NCBI GenBank assembly: GCA_963724365.1
Contig: CAVRUR010000003.1
Span: forward strand, 62,001 to 126,000
Source: JALORV01 sp963724365
GTDB taxonomy: Bacteria > Pseudomonadota > Gammaproteobacteria > Burkholderiales > Burkholderiaceae_F
Direction: 5' to 3'
Length of the DNA stretch: 64,000 nt
The notes below the pieces were generated by a model. The model did no database searches, was not told where the DNA came from, and was given only the letters and a program-made list of their open reading frames with translations. Shown here piece by piece: positions 9,591 through 18,467 of the stretch. Position 1 is the stretch's first letter. Every line of letters starts with the position of its first letter. Both the position numbers and the translations under genes were made by a program.

Positions 9591-10835
9591 TCAGGACTGA
9601 CCGCTGCCTTTGGGTGCGTCGCCCTTCGGCGCGCCCGGCGCTGCACCGGCTTTCGGCGTCGCGTCCTTGCCAGCCTCGGCGCCGCCCTTGAGCGGTCCGC
9701 CCTGCCCCGGCGCCAGCACGCGCACCGGCTGGCCGTCGCGCGACAGCCGCATGCCTGCCGTCACCACCTGATCACCGGCGGCGAGGCCGTCGAGGATCTC
9801 GACCATCGCATCGCGCCGCCCGCCGATCTTCACGGGCACGCGCCGGGCCGCGCCGTCAACCACCTTGAACACATAGAACTCGGCGCCCTGCGGCACGATC
9901 GCTTCCTCGGGGATCAGCAGCGCGTTCGACCGCTCGCCGACGATCACGCGCACGCGCACGAACATGCCCGGCCGCAGCTTGCCGCTGGTGTTCTCGAGCA
10001 GTGCGCGGATCTCCAGGGAGCGGCCGTCGGCATCCACCTTCGGGTTGATCGCTTCGATGCGGCCTTGCCAGCGTTCATTGGGCAACGCATCGGCGACGAC
10101 CTCGATGGTCTGGCCCACGCGCACCTGTGAGTAGTTCCGCTCGGGCAGCCGGAAGTCGACCTTCAGGATGCGGACATCTTCGACATTGACGAGATCGGTC
10201 CCGTCCTTGACGTAATCACCCAGGCTGACATTGCGGATGCCGACCGATCCGTCGAACGGCGCAACGATGCGCATCTTGGAAAGTCGGGCCTGCGCCAGCC
10301 TGAGCTTTGCTTCCGCCACCTGCGCGTTCGAGGTGGCGGTCTCCTGCGCGCTCGAGCTGATGAACTTGCGGCTGGCGAGATCCTCGCTGCGCTTGAGGTT
10401 CGACAGCGCGAGGTCGTACTCCGCCCTCGCCTGTGCCACCTCGGCTTCATTGAGCGTCGCATCGAGACCGACCAGCAGCTGCCCCTTGCGCACGAGTTGC
10501 CCGTCCTTGAATCCGATGGCGGCAATGCGGCCCGACACCTCCGGACGCAGGATTACGCTTTCGTTGGAACGCAACGAGCCGACGGCCTGCAGGTCTTCCT
10601 TGACCACCGTCGGGGCGAGGCTCACAACCTCGACGGGAGTTGGTCCCCCGGAAGCCCCCTTGGTCGCGCTGGCCTTGCCGTCCGAGGGGCCTGGTGCCTT
10701 GGCGTCGGCCTTGGCATCGGCCTTCACGCCCGCCACGGCATTGGGACCGGGTGAAAGCCAGTCACGCGCGAAATAGGCGGCAACGGTGACGGCGATCAGT
10801 ACTCCGATCGCAATGATCGTGACTCGATGCTTCAT
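9591..10835 (-). CDS. RND pump periplasmic adaptor (membrane fusion protein)
   Basis: A 414-residue adaptor linking the RND permease to an outer-membrane channel. An N-terminal signal anchor (residues 6-24) is followed by a low-complexity linker with tandem ADAK units. Then come the first half of a biotinyl-lipoyl domain (EVSGRIAAIGFKDGQLVRKGQLL), a coiled-coil hairpin (about 110-170) with AQARAEYDLALSNLKRSEDL, and the second lipoyl half (RIVAPFDGSVGIRNVSLGDYV). Beta-barrel and membrane-proximal domains follow, containing RPGMFVRVRVIVGERSNALLIPEEAI. The C-terminal Gly/Ala/Pro/Lys tail is disordered. The gene is followed by its permease gene. Confidence 0.95.
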   Translation of the reverse strand: MKHRVTIIAIGVLIAVTVAAYFARDWLSPGPNAVAGVKADAKADAKAPGPSDGKASATKGASGGPTPVEVVSLAPTVVKEDLQAVGSLRSNESVILRPEVSGRIAAIGFKDGQLVRKGQLLVGLDATLNEAEVAQARAEYDLALSNLKRSEDLASRKFISSSAQETATSNAQVAEAKLRLAQARLSKMRIVAPFDGSVGIRNVSLGDYVKDGTDLVNVEDVRILKVDFRLPERNYSQVRVGQTIEVVADALPNERWQGRIEAINPKVDADGRSLEIRALLENTSGKLRPGMFVRVRVIVGERSNALLIPEEAIVPQGAEFYVFKVVDGAARRVPVKIGGRRDAMVEILDGLAAGDQVVTAGMRLSRDGQPVRVLAPGQGGPLKGGAEAGKDATPKAGAAPGAPKGDAPKGSGQS

Positions 10836-10906
10836 TGGAGAGATCTGGAAAAGGAGGGCGCGAAAGCGAAGCGCGACTTTAACACCCGCCCTCGGGCATT
10901 TCGGAG

Positions 10907-11407
10907 TCAGTCAGCCGACATAGACACCGATTTGACCCCGCGGTTCGCCAGTTCGTCGGCTCGTTCGTTGCCCTCGTGGCCGGCGTGCCCCTTGATCCAG
11001 CGCCAATCGATGTCGTGGCGGGCGGCGGCAGCCTGCAGGAGCTGCCACAGGTCGGCATTTTTCACCGGCTTGCGGTCCGCCGTCTTCCAGCCGCGGCGGA
11101 TCCAGTTGGGCAGCCATTCGGTAATGCCGAGCTGCACATACTGCGAGTCGGTATGCAGCACAACGCGACAGCGGCGCTTGAGCGAACCGAGCGCCTCGAT
11201 CACGGCCATCAGTTCCATGCGGTTGTTGGTCGTTGGCGACTCGCCGCCAAACAGCTCACGTTCGTGATCGCCGTACTTCAGCAGCGCGCCCCAGCCTCCG
11301 GGCCCGGGATTGCCCTTGCAGGCGCCGTCGGTCCAGATCTCGACCTCGACTTCGTCAGCCGATTCGGCCTGTACCGATGTCAGCGCAACACTCTTCGCGT
11401 GCTTCAT
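10907..11407 (-). CDS. rnhA: Ribonuclease HI
   Basis: A 166-residue RNase H that removes RNA from RNA/DNA hybrids. The four acidic catalytic residues are visible: Asp in WTDGACKGNPGPGGWG, Glu in RMELMAVIEAL, Asp in LHTDSQYV, and the last Asp in ERADELANRG. The conserved His lies in WIKGHAGHEGNERAD. An extension of about 20 residues precedes the fold, and an internal start is possible. The start codon overlaps the stop of the methyltransferase gene by 4 bases (ATGA), indicating translational coupling. Confidence 0.97.
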   Translation of the reverse strand: MKHAKSVALTSVQAESADEVEVEIWTDGACKGNPGPGGWGALLKYGDHERELFGGESPTTNNRMELMAVIEALGSLKRRCRVVLHTDSQYVQLGITEWLPNWIRRGWKTADRKPVKNADLWQLLQAAAARHDIDWRWIKGHAGHEGNERADELANRGVKSVSMSAD

Positions 11408-12264
11408 CCGCGCCGCGCCCGCAGCCGCGCATCGTTGGCTGCGGCGTCATCGTCGAGCACGATGGCAGACCGGGCGTCGGGTGTCGTCAGCGCCACGCGC
11501 GTGGTCGCCACCGGCGTCAATCGCCGCGCACGCTCTTCGCTGTGCTTCCACACCGTGCCGACGAGCCGCATGCCGCGCACGCGCTTCACGGCCGTCAGCA
11601 GGTAGACCGCACCGAACACCGGCCACCATCGATCCCCGGCTTTCTCCATGAAGCGCCAGCGATGGAGCCAGGCGGCCGTGCGAGCCGAGGGTGCGTAGCA
11701 GCCGAAGCGGCCGCGCGCGAACTCGAATGACAGCAGCTTGAGCCAGTCCTTTACGCGCGGCAGTCCGATGAAGCGGCCTTCGCGCGGCAGGAAGGGCGAC
11801 GCACCCAGGCGCGTGCTGTACTGGCGCAGGCCCCACAAGCTGGCGGGATTGAAGCCCGTGATGACGACGTGGCCTTCCGGCACGAGCACGCGCTCGACTT
11901 CGCGCAGCACCTGGTGCGGATCGGACGCGAACTCCAGGATGTGCGGCATCACGACCAGGTCGATCGAGTGCGTCGCAAAGGGCAGCTCCTCGTAGCGATT
12001 GATGATGGCCACGCGCCGCTCTCCGCCCTCGGCCGCTCCATCCTGCGCAGGGAGCGTGAGCTGCCGATCCGCGGCGCAGAAACGCAGCGGCATGCGGTTC
12101 TCGCGCAGCGCATCGATCTCCGGCAGCCCGAGCTGCAATGCGTGATACCCGAAGATGTCGGTGACGGCGGCATCGAGCTGCTGCTGCTCCCAGTCGAGCA
12201 CATAGCGCCCGGCCGGCGAGCAGAGGAACTCGGATAGCTTCACAATCGAACCGCTGGAATTCAT
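11404..12264 (-). CDS. SAM-dependent methyltransferase (YafS-like)
   Basis: A class I methyltransferase of about 286 residues, syntenic with E. coli yafS between gloB and rnhA. The Rossmann region is divergent at the N-terminus, but IDLVVMPHILEFASDPHQVLREVERVLVPEGHVVITGFNP is the typical post-motif segment with a strong match to the methyltransferase 11 family. The open frame reaches back to 12366, but ATG 12264 (MNSSGSIVKLSEF) is preferred: it is preceded by a purine-rich stretch (GCAGAGAGCAG) and gives the length expected for the family. With this start the gene diverges from gloB, the two start codons only about 12 bases apart. The substrate is unknown. Confidence 0.85.
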   Translation of the reverse strand: MNSSGSIVKLSEFLCSPAGRYVLDWEQQQLDAAVTDIFGYHALQLGLPEIDALRENRMPLRFCAADRQLTLPAQDGAAEGGERRVAIINRYEELPFATHSIDLVVMPHILEFASDPHQVLREVERVLVPEGHVVITGFNPASLWGLRQYSTRLGASPFLPREGRFIGLPRVKDWLKLLSFEFARGRFGCYAPSARTAAWLHRWRFMEKAGDRWWPVFGAVYLLTAVKRVRGMRLVGTVWKHSEERARRLTPVATTRVALTTPDARSAIVLDDDAAANDARLRARRG

Positions 12265-12276
12265 CTGCTCTCTGCC

Positions 12277-13065
12277 ATGACCCGAGTTGACACGCCGTCC
12301 GTTTCGATAACTCCGCTGCCCGCGTTCAGCGACAACTACCTGTGGCTGCTCGACCGCGACGGTCACGCCGCCGTGGTCGACCCCGGTGATCCCGCGCCGG
12401 TCCAGCGCGCGCTGGCCGAACGCAAGCTCAAACTCGACGCGATTCTAGTCACCCATCACCACGCCGACCATGTGGGCGGCCTGCCCGCCCTGCGGTCGAC
12501 CGGGGCCACGGTCTACGGCCCGCGCGCCGAAGCCATCGACGGCGTCGACGTTCCGCTCGCCGCGGGCGATCGTGTCGAGGTGCTCGGCGTGCCGTTCAGT
12601 GTCCTCGAAGTGCCCGGCCACACGGCGGGCCACATCGCCTACTTTGCCGATGCACTCCATTCACCGGTCCTGTTCTGTGGCGATACGCTGTTCGCCTGTG
12701 GCTGCGGGCGACTCTTCGAGGGAACCCCGGCGCAGATGCTGGCCTCGCTCGACCGCCTGTCGACACTGCCGGCGGCGACGCGCGTGTATTGCGCCCACGA
12801 GTACACGCTGGCCAACATCCGTTTCGCGCTCGCGGTCGAACCCGCCAACACCGACCTGCAGCAGCGCGCCCGGGATGCAGCGGTGTTGCGGGAACGGGGC
12901 GAACCGACGGTACCGTCGACGATTGCGCTGGAACTCGCCACAAACCCGTTCATGCGCAGCGATGCACCGGGTGTCCGAAACGCGGCAGACGCACGCGCGG
13001 GCAGCGCTACCGACCGGGTGCGCACATTCACCACAATCCGGAAATGGAAGGACGAATTCCGCTAG
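12277..13065 (+). CDS. gloB: Hydroxyacylglutathione hydrolase (glyoxalase II)
   Basis: A 262-residue metallo-beta-lactamase-fold thioesterase that hydrolyses S-D-lactoylglutathione in methylglyoxal detoxification. The binuclear metal motif THHHADHVGG is near residue 57. The second metal-site histidine lies in VPGHTAGHIAYF, the bridging Asp in LFCGDTLFACGCGRLFEGT, and a further ligand in YCAHEYTLANIRFA. The C-terminal glutathione-binding domain ends with FTTIRKWKDEFR. The gene is followed by mltD, as in E. coli and many proteobacteria. Confidence 0.96.
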   Translation: MTRVDTPSVSITPLPAFSDNYLWLLDRDGHAAVVDPGDPAPVQRALAERKLKLDAILVTHHHADHVGGLPALRSTGATVYGPRAEAIDGVDVPLAAGDRVEVLGVPFSVLEVPGHTAGHIAYFADALHSPVLFCGDTLFACGCGRLFEGTPAQMLASLDRLSTLPAATRVYCAHEYTLANIRFALAVEPANTDLQQRARDAAVLRERGEPTVPSTIALELATNPFMRSDAPGVRNAADARAGSATDRVRTFTTIRKWKDEFR

Positions 13066-13136
13066 CCCGGTTGTTCGACTTGTCCCCGCACAGGCCGTTG
13101 CCTACACTGCCGCCGGTTCGCCTTCCCTCGAGAAAA

Positions 13137-14720
13137 ATGCGCATCGCGCCGTCCCTGCTCTCCGCTGTGCTCGCCTGCGGCTTCGCCACGGCGAGTGCGG
13201 GCGAGCCTGCGCCCGGCGCGCCCGAATCCCGCTCGGCATCGGTCACAACCCCCGCGGCCGGCCTGGCGGCACCCTCGGCCGCAGCGACCTATGACATTCC
13301 ACTCGACGTGATCCTCGAGTACATGCCCGAGCTGGCTCCGGCCGATTCCGCGGCCGTCCTGACAGCTCCGCTGGTCGCACCGCCCTCGATCGACCTGTGG
13401 CAGCGCATCCGCGCAGGCTTCGGGATGCCGGACCTGGACACAAAACTTGCCGACCAGCGCACACGCTGGTACGCCGAACAGGTCGATTACTTCGCGCGCA
13501 TGACCCAGCGGTCGAGCCGGTATCTGTACTTCATCGTCGAGGAGATAGGACGCCGCGGCATGCCGACCGAGCTGGCCCTGCTGCCGTTCGTCGAAAGCGC
13601 CTTCAAGGCCGAAGCGGTCTCGACCGCCAAGGCAGCCGGCCTGTGGCAGTTCATTCCGTCCACCGGCCGGGACTATGACCTCGAGCAGAACATGTGGAAG
13701 GACGAACGCCGTTCGGTGATCGACTCCACGAGGGCGGCGCTCGATTATCTGCAGAAGCTGCACGACATGTTCGGCGACTGGCACCTCGCGCTGGCGGCTT
13801 ACAACTGGGGCGAGGGCTCGGTATCGCGCGCGATCGAGAAGAACCGGCGGGCAGGAAAGCCGGTCGGATATACCAGCCTCAAGATGCCGATCGAGACTCA
13901 GCATTACGTTCCCAAGCTGCAGGCGGTGAAGAACATCGTCTCCGAGCCGGAAAAGTTCGGCATCGAGCTTCCTCCGGTTCCGAACTCGCCCTACTTCGTC
14001 GCCGTGCAGAAGACGCGCGACATCGACGTGCAGACGGCGGCCAAGCTTGCGGAGATGACGCCGGACGAGTTTCAGGCGCTCAACCCGCAGTTCAACCGGC
14101 CGGTGATCGTCGGCGCGGCATCACCGACGCTGCTGCTGCCGGCCAATCGCCTCGACACATTCAATGCGAACCTGGCCGCGTGGGAAGCGACCGGCCAGCC
14201 GCTGGCGAGCTGGACCACCTATCGAATGCAGCCGGCCGACACGCTCGCCACGGTGTCGAAACGCGCGGGCATCGGCGAACAGCAGTTGCGCGAGGCCAAT
14301 CGCATTCCACCGCGCTATCGCCTTGCACCCGGTTCGACGATCCTGGTCCCGCGCGACGAGACGATGGAAGACATCACGGCCGCGAGTCTCGATGCACGGT
14401 TCGCGCTGGTGCCCGAGTCCTCCAACCTGCGCAAGGTGACTTACCGCGTGCGCCGCGGTGACACTCTGTACTCGGTGGCGAGGCGCTACCGCGTTGAAGA
14501 AAAGGACGTGATCGTCTGGAATCACCTGACGTCGCCGACGTTGTTTGCAGGCCAGCGGCTCGAGTTCACCGTCCCGGTCGCCAAGTCAAACGCCGCAGCC
14601 AAGGGCGGCAAGCCAGGCGCGCAGCAATCGACACAGCGCAAGCCTGCAACCGCGAAGGCGGCGGCCAAGACGCCGCCGCGCACTACTGCCAACGGCAAGG
14701 TCGTCGCGGCCGCGCGCTGA
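13137..14720 (+). CDS. mltD: Membrane-bound lytic murein transglycosylase D
   Basis: A 527-residue peptidoglycan-cleaving transglycosylase. ATG 13137 opens a signal peptide (MRIAPSLLSAVLACGFATA) with a lipobox-like VLAC; in-frame sequence further upstream lies within gloB and is rejected. The SLT catalytic domain includes ELALLPFVESAFKAEAVS, with the catalytic Glu, then AAGLWQFIPSTGRDY and LAAYNWGEGSVSRAI. Two C-terminal LysM modules follow, around TYRMQPADTLATVSKRAGI and TYRVRRGDTLYSVARRYRV, then a Lys/Ala-rich tail. The protein acts in the periplasm, probably anchored to the outer membrane. Confidence 0.95.
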   Translation: MRIAPSLLSAVLACGFATASAGEPAPGAPESRSASVTTPAAGLAAPSAAATYDIPLDVILEYMPELAPADSAAVLTAPLVAPPSIDLWQRIRAGFGMPDLDTKLADQRTRWYAEQVDYFARMTQRSSRYLYFIVEEIGRRGMPTELALLPFVESAFKAEAVSTAKAAGLWQFIPSTGRDYDLEQNMWKDERRSVIDSTRAALDYLQKLHDMFGDWHLALAAYNWGEGSVSRAIEKNRRAGKPVGYTSLKMPIETQHYVPKLQAVKNIVSEPEKFGIELPPVPNSPYFVAVQKTRDIDVQTAAKLAEMTPDEFQALNPQFNRPVIVGAASPTLLLPANRLDTFNANLAAWEATGQPLASWTTYRMQPADTLATVSKRAGIGEQQLREANRIPPRYRLAPGSTILVPRDETMEDITAASLDARFALVPESSNLRKVTYRVRRGDTLYSVARRYRVEEKDVIVWNHLTSPTLFAGQRLEFTVPVAKSNAAAKGGKPGAQQSTQRKPATAKAAAKTPPRTTANGKVVAAAR

Positions 14721-14815
14721 CACTCTCGCGAGTGTGCCGCCGTGGAGCGCCGGGCACAGGTACAACGCCTATACTGCGCGCCCGACTCAAATCCTTCTCA
14801 TACGCATCCACCACC

Positions 14816-15607
14816 ATGGGCTTTCTGTCCGGCAAGCGGCTGCTGATCACCGGTGTGCTGTCCAATCGATCGATCGCCTACGGCATCGCGCAGGCGTGCA
14901 AGCGCGAGGGGGCCGAGCTCGCGTTTACCTACGTGGGTGACCGCTTCAAGGAGCGAATCACCGAGATCGCCGCGGAATTCGGCTCCGATCTCGTGTTCGA
15001 TATGGACGTCGCCGACGACGCACAGATCCATGCGGCGTTCGACGCACTGAAACAGCGCTGGCCCGGACTCGATGGACTGGTGCACTCGATCGGGTTCGCC
15101 CCGCGCGATGCCATCGCGGGCGACTTCGTCGAGGGATTGACTCGCGAGGGCTTTCGCATCGCGCACGACATCTCGGCCTACAGTTTCCCTGCCCTGGCCA
15201 AAGCGGCGCTGCCGATGATGGAAGGGCGCCAGGCCGCCCTGCTGACGCTGACATACCTCGGCGCGGAACGCGCCGTGCCGAGCTACAACACGATGGGGCT
15301 GGCCAAGGCGAGCCTCGAGGCGAGTGTGCGATATCTGGCCGCCAGCCTCGGCCCGCGCGGAATTCGCGTCAACGGCATCTCAGCCGGCCCGATCAAGACG
15401 CTGGCGGCGGCGGGTATCAAAGGCTTTTCGAAGATCTTCTCGGTGGTCGAGAGCACCGCGCCGATGCGGCGCAATGTCTCGATCGAGGACGTCGGCAATG
15501 TCGCGGCGTTCCTGCTGTCCGACCTCGCAGCCGGCGTCACCGCCGAGATCACGCATGTCGACTGCGGGTTCAACGCCGTGATGGGTATCCCCACCGGCCT
15601 CGAGTAG
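14816..15607 (+). CDS. fabI: Enoyl-[acyl-carrier-protein] reductase (NADH), FabI type
   Basis: A 263-residue SDR-family reductase catalysing the last step of each fatty acid elongation cycle. The glycine-rich cofactor site reads ITGVLSNRSIAYGIAQ. The catalytic Tyr-x6-Lys is YNTMGLAK near residue 155, preceded by LTYLGAERAVPS. The substrate loop ISAGPIKTLAAAGI is characteristic of FabI and is the region contacted by triclosan and diazaborines. The ATG at 14816 gives the standard FabI N-terminus MGFLSGKRLLITG. It lies about 95 bases after mltD and converges on the next gene with 4 bases between stops. Confidence 0.97.
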   Translation: MGFLSGKRLLITGVLSNRSIAYGIAQACKREGAELAFTYVGDRFKERITEIAAEFGSDLVFDMDVADDAQIHAAFDALKQRWPGLDGLVHSIGFAPRDAIAGDFVEGLTREGFRIAHDISAYSFPALAKAALPMMEGRQAALLTLTYLGAERAVPSYNTMGLAKASLEASVRYLAASLGPRGIRVNGISAGPIKTLAAAGIKGFSKIFSVVESTAPMRRNVSIEDVGNVAAFLLSDLAAGVTAEITHVDCGFNAVMGIPTGLE

Positions 15608-15611
15608 CTCG

Positions 15612-16817
15612 TCAGGCGCCGGCGGCCGCCGGCATTTGTCCCGTCAGCAGGTAGTCGATCAGTTCGTGCACTGGCCGGATCGCAGTGCCGAACGGCACCG
15701 ACGACGCGCCGCGGAAGAACAAGCCGCGCGTCAGTTCGCCGCGCAGCGCGGCGGCAAGCTGAGTGTCGATGCAGAACTGCCCGATCTTCGCGATGCCATC
15801 GCGCAGCCCGCACGTCGTCAGGCACTGCAGCGCTCCACTGCAGCGGCCCTCGGGGTCCGGCGGCAGTTTCTTCGCGGTCCAGTCGGCGGCCTCCTGCTGC
15901 AGCACGGATTCGCGGCGCAGGTAGCGTTCCAGCCAGAGCGTGCGCACCGCACGCGCCGGCAGTCCGGCGACGCTGATGAACTCGACGATGTCTTCCGCTT
16001 TCGCCTCGGCGAGCACCTTCTTGAAGTTCGGATGCGCGTCGCCTTCCGTGGTCACCGCGAACGCCGTGCCTAGCTGTGCCGCGGCATACCCGAGCCCGAG
16101 AACTTCACGCAGCTTCTCGTGAGTATTGATGCCGCCCGCAGCGATCAACGGGATTTTTTCGCTTTCGACCTGTTGCTCGCGAAAGGCAAGCGACACCTCG
16201 TCGATCACCCGATCAAACTCGAAGCGCGGATCGTTAAGTTCCTCGATGCGCGTCGCACCCAGATGTCCCCCAGCGTACCTTGGATGCTCGATGACAATCG
16301 CATCCGGCATCCGGTTCTTGCGCAGCCAGCGACGCAGCACGATAGACACGCCGCGCGCATCCGACAGGATCGGGATCAGTGCGACATTGGGAAAGTTGGC
16401 GCACATCTCCGGCAGGTCGAGCGGCAGGCCGGCGCCCATGACGATGGCATCGGCTCCGGATTCGCACGACTGGCGCACCAATTCGGCGTGCTGGTCCACC
16501 GCCTTCATCACGTTGACGGCAATCGCACCGCGACCGCCGGACTGTTCCTTCGCGAGACGAATCTCGCGATTGAGGGCGATCAGGTTCAGCCGGTCCAGCA
16601 CGGCGCGGTCGCGCACGTCCTTGCACTGGGCCATCAGGTCGGCGTGGTGATGCCGCAGGTCGACCGAGGCAATTGTGCCGAGCGCGTCTTCACGCGCTAC
16701 GGCGGAAACAAGCCGGTGCGCCGATATGCCGACGCCCATGCCGCCCTGGACAATGGGCAGGAGATCGCGCCGCCGCAGATGCAGCGGGCACAGACCGTGC
16801 GGGAGTACTCGTTGCAC
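15612..16817 (-). CDS. Nitronate monooxygenase / NPD-family flavoprotein
   Basis: A 401-residue FMN-dependent TIM-barrel protein of the 2-nitropropane dioxygenase family. The N-terminal PIVQGGMGVGISAHRL is the hallmark of the family. AIAVNVMKAV, DAIVMGAGLPLDLPE, IPLIAAGGI and the flavin phosphate site GYAAAQLGTAFAVTTE follow in the usual order. The C-terminal region with four Cys (RCSGALQCLTTCGLRD, GQFCIDTQL) belongs to the larger subgroup of these enzymes, which is not fully characterised. The start is GTG 16817, with AAAGG 8-12 bases upstream. It oxidises nitronates or acts as an oxidoreductase on related compounds; the exact substrate is not predictable. Confidence 0.9.
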   Translation of the reverse strand: MQRVLPHGLCPLHLRRRDLLPIVQGGMGVGISAHRLVSAVAREDALGTIASVDLRHHHADLMAQCKDVRDRAVLDRLNLIALNREIRLAKEQSGGRGAIAVNVMKAVDQHAELVRQSCESGADAIVMGAGLPLDLPEMCANFPNVALIPILSDARGVSIVLRRWLRKNRMPDAIVIEHPRYAGGHLGATRIEELNDPRFEFDRVIDEVSLAFREQQVESEKIPLIAAGGINTHEKLREVLGLGYAAAQLGTAFAVTTEGDAHPNFKKVLAEAKAEDIVEFISVAGLPARAVRTLWLERYLRRESVLQQEAADWTAKKLPPDPEGRCSGALQCLTTCGLRDGIAKIGQFCIDTQLAAALRGELTRGLFFRGASSVPFGTAIRPVHELIDYLLTGQMPAAAGA

Positions 16818-16992
16818 CTCGGAGCCTTTCAGCCAAAACCGCGAGGCTATCCCGGCATCGGGTAGCGCTCTTGATCCCGGTCAGCGGCGCCCGCCAGCGT
16901 ACCCTCCCCTATACTCGCAGGCCACCCAGCCACCGATAGGCGGGTGCCTCGTCCGGCTCCGACTGCCTGAGACAAAAACTGGAGAACCCGTC

Positions 16993-17391
16993 ATGGCCTC
17001 TGCCGCCGACCTCGACATCAAGATGGATTCCTCGACGCTGTATCGCGAGGAGATCTACACCGACCGCAAGATCGGCACGATCCGCACACTCGTCCCCGTG
17101 ACCGCCAATGGCGCCACCGACGGTGGGCGTCCGGTCGTCTATACCGGCGAAGCGCAGATCATGACGCAGATGGGACCGCTGCCGATCACTTTCGAGATCG
17201 AGGCGAATTCGTTGTCGGAGGCCGTCGAAGGCTATGCAGCGGCGGCCAAGGTGGCCGTGGACCGCACGGTCCGTGAACTGCAGGACCTGCGCCGCCAGGC
17301 GGCATCGTCGATCGTGCTGCCGGGCCAGGGAGGCGGCGCCGGCTTCCCGCCGGGCGGTCTCGGAGGCGGCGGCAAGATCCAGATGCCTTAG
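16993..17391 (+). CDS. Small protein of unknown function upstream of hcp
   Basis: 132 residues, starting at ATG 16993 after GGAG. I recognise no family. The middle looks like a beta-rich domain (IGTIRTLVPVTANG, RPVVYTGEAQIMTQMGPLPITFEIEA). An amphipathic helix follows (LSEAVEGYAAAAKVAVDRTVRELQDL), and the tail is Gly/Pro-rich (GGGAGFPPGGLGGGGKIQMP). There is no signal peptide. It lies 116 bases before the orphan Hcp gene in the same direction and could be its cargo, chaperone or simply a neighbour. The Gly-rich tail could be a flexible or secretion-related end, but that is speculative. Confidence 0.7.
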   Translation: MASAADLDIKMDSSTLYREEIYTDRKIGTIRTLVPVTANGATDGGRPVVYTGEAQIMTQMGPLPITFEIEANSLSEAVEGYAAAAKVAVDRTVRELQDLRRQAASSIVLPGQGGGAGFPPGGLGGGGKIQMP

Positions 17392-17507
17392 TGTCATAGA
17401 CGTCATTAACGCCGGCCCGGCGGCCGCACATCCGGTTTGCCGCGAAATGCGGCAGGTTGGCAATGAAGTAAAGGCGCAATGCTTGCCCGACTAGTGGCGG
17501 AGGTGAC

Positions 17508-17996
17508 ATGGCCGATGCAATCCATCTGAAGCTCACCGGCATCAAGGGCGAATCCACGTCCGTCAAGCACAAGGACGAGATCGTCGTCGAGAGCTGGAAC
17601 TGGGGCCTGGCCGCGGGGCTGCCGATCGGAGGCAGCGGCGGTGGAGCCGGTACCGGCAAGCCGTCGTTCGCGCCACTGTCATTTGCGCATCGGGTCGACA
17701 TCGCGTCGCCCTTGCTCTGGAAGGCGTGCGCGACCGGCCAGCGCATCGCCGAAGCACTGCTCAACATTGCGCGGCCGCTGGCGACCGCCGGTGACTACCT
17801 CACGCTGCGCATGACGGACGCCATCCTGACCAGCGTGAATCTCGCTGATTCGGCCGCCGACACGCAGCCGCCGCTGGAGGTGGTGACAATGACCTTCGTC
17901 ACTTTCGAGTACAGCTATCGCCCGCAGCTGGCCAACGGCAGCTTCGGTCCGCCGGTCACATTCAAGTTCGATATCCGGCAGAACAAGGTGTTGTGA
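17508..17996 (+). CDS. hcp: Hcp family type VI secretion tube/effector protein
   Basis: A 162-residue Hcp1-family protein. Hcp hexamers stack into the inner tube of the type VI secretion machine and are themselves exported, sometimes carrying effectors. The family signature IHLKLTGIKGESTSVKHKDEIVVESWNWG opens the protein, and the terminal strands include VTMTFVTFEYSYRPQ and VTFKFDIRQNKVL. A Gly-rich loop (GGSGGGAGTG) sits near residue 43, at the extended loop position. A very good ribosome site (GGAGGTGA) precedes ATG 17508. No other T6SS component is in the window, so this is an orphan hcp. Confidence 0.9.
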   Translation: MADAIHLKLTGIKGESTSVKHKDEIVVESWNWGLAAGLPIGGSGGGAGTGKPSFAPLSFAHRVDIASPLLWKACATGQRIAEALLNIARPLATAGDYLTLRMTDAILTSVNLADSAADTQPPLEVVTMTFVTFEYSYRPQLANGSFGPPVTFKFDIRQNKVL

Positions 17997-18026
17997 GCGC
18001 GGCACCAACGTGCGCGCTCCACCGAC

Positions 18027-18467
18027 CTAGTTGGTGAAGCGCATGTGGATGTAGAGGTAGAACGGCGCTCGCGGTGGCGGGCTGAACCGGTCGAAGAGCA
18101 GCCGCCCACGCACGCACTGGTAAACATTGGTGCTGCGGTCACTCCAGAGCCGCAGCACGCGTCCATCCGCGCCGATCGCCGCCACGAACGAAAACGGCGT
18201 GGACTCGGGCTGCGGCACGCTCGACGTGCACTCGCGAAAGTGCGCGCGATAGCGCTGGCTGAACTCCGGCAGCAGCACATCGCGGTGATAGCCGCGCGTC
18301 GCCTCGTCCGACTCGTCGCGCCGACCGAACTCCTGCGCCTGCACGAAGCTTTCCGCAAGTCCGTCGGCCATCGGTCCCTGGGCCAGTGCGGACAGCGACG
18401 CGAACAGTGCTCCGGCTGCGAACGCCGGCGCCCAGCGGAAGTTTGGAAGTGGAAGGGATCGCTTCAT
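18027..18467 (-). CDS. Secreted protein of unknown function
   Basis: 146 residues from ATG 18467. The N-terminus is a clear Sec signal peptide: basic start MKRSLPLPNFR, hydrophobic AFAAGALFASLSALAQG, and cleavage probably after ALA. The mature part has two Cys (FRECTSSV and VYQCVRGR) that may form a disulphide. The C-terminal half, SFVAAIGADGRVLRLWSD then YLYIHMRFTN, resembles TonB-C-like beta folds but is too weak to assign. It is convergent with hcp, with 30 bases between the stops. Confidence 0.75.
   Translation of the reverse strand: MKRSLPLPNFRWAPAFAAGALFASLSALAQGPMADGLAESFVQAQEFGRRDESDEATRGYHRDVLLPEFSQRYRAHFRECTSSVPQPESTPFSFVAAIGADGRVLRLWSDRSTNVYQCVRGRLLFDRFSPPPRAPFYLYIHMRFTN

Noticed and set aside
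8083..9600. A 505-residue open frame on the plus strand opposite the RND permease
   Set aside because: It is the mirror of a strongly conserved pump gene. Its product is His/Arg/Asp-rich low-complexity sequence typical of antisense frames in high-GC DNA.
12789..13136. In-frame extension upstream of mltD
   Set aside because: It lies within gloB, is Arg-rich, and precedes a clear signal peptide starting at ATG 13137.
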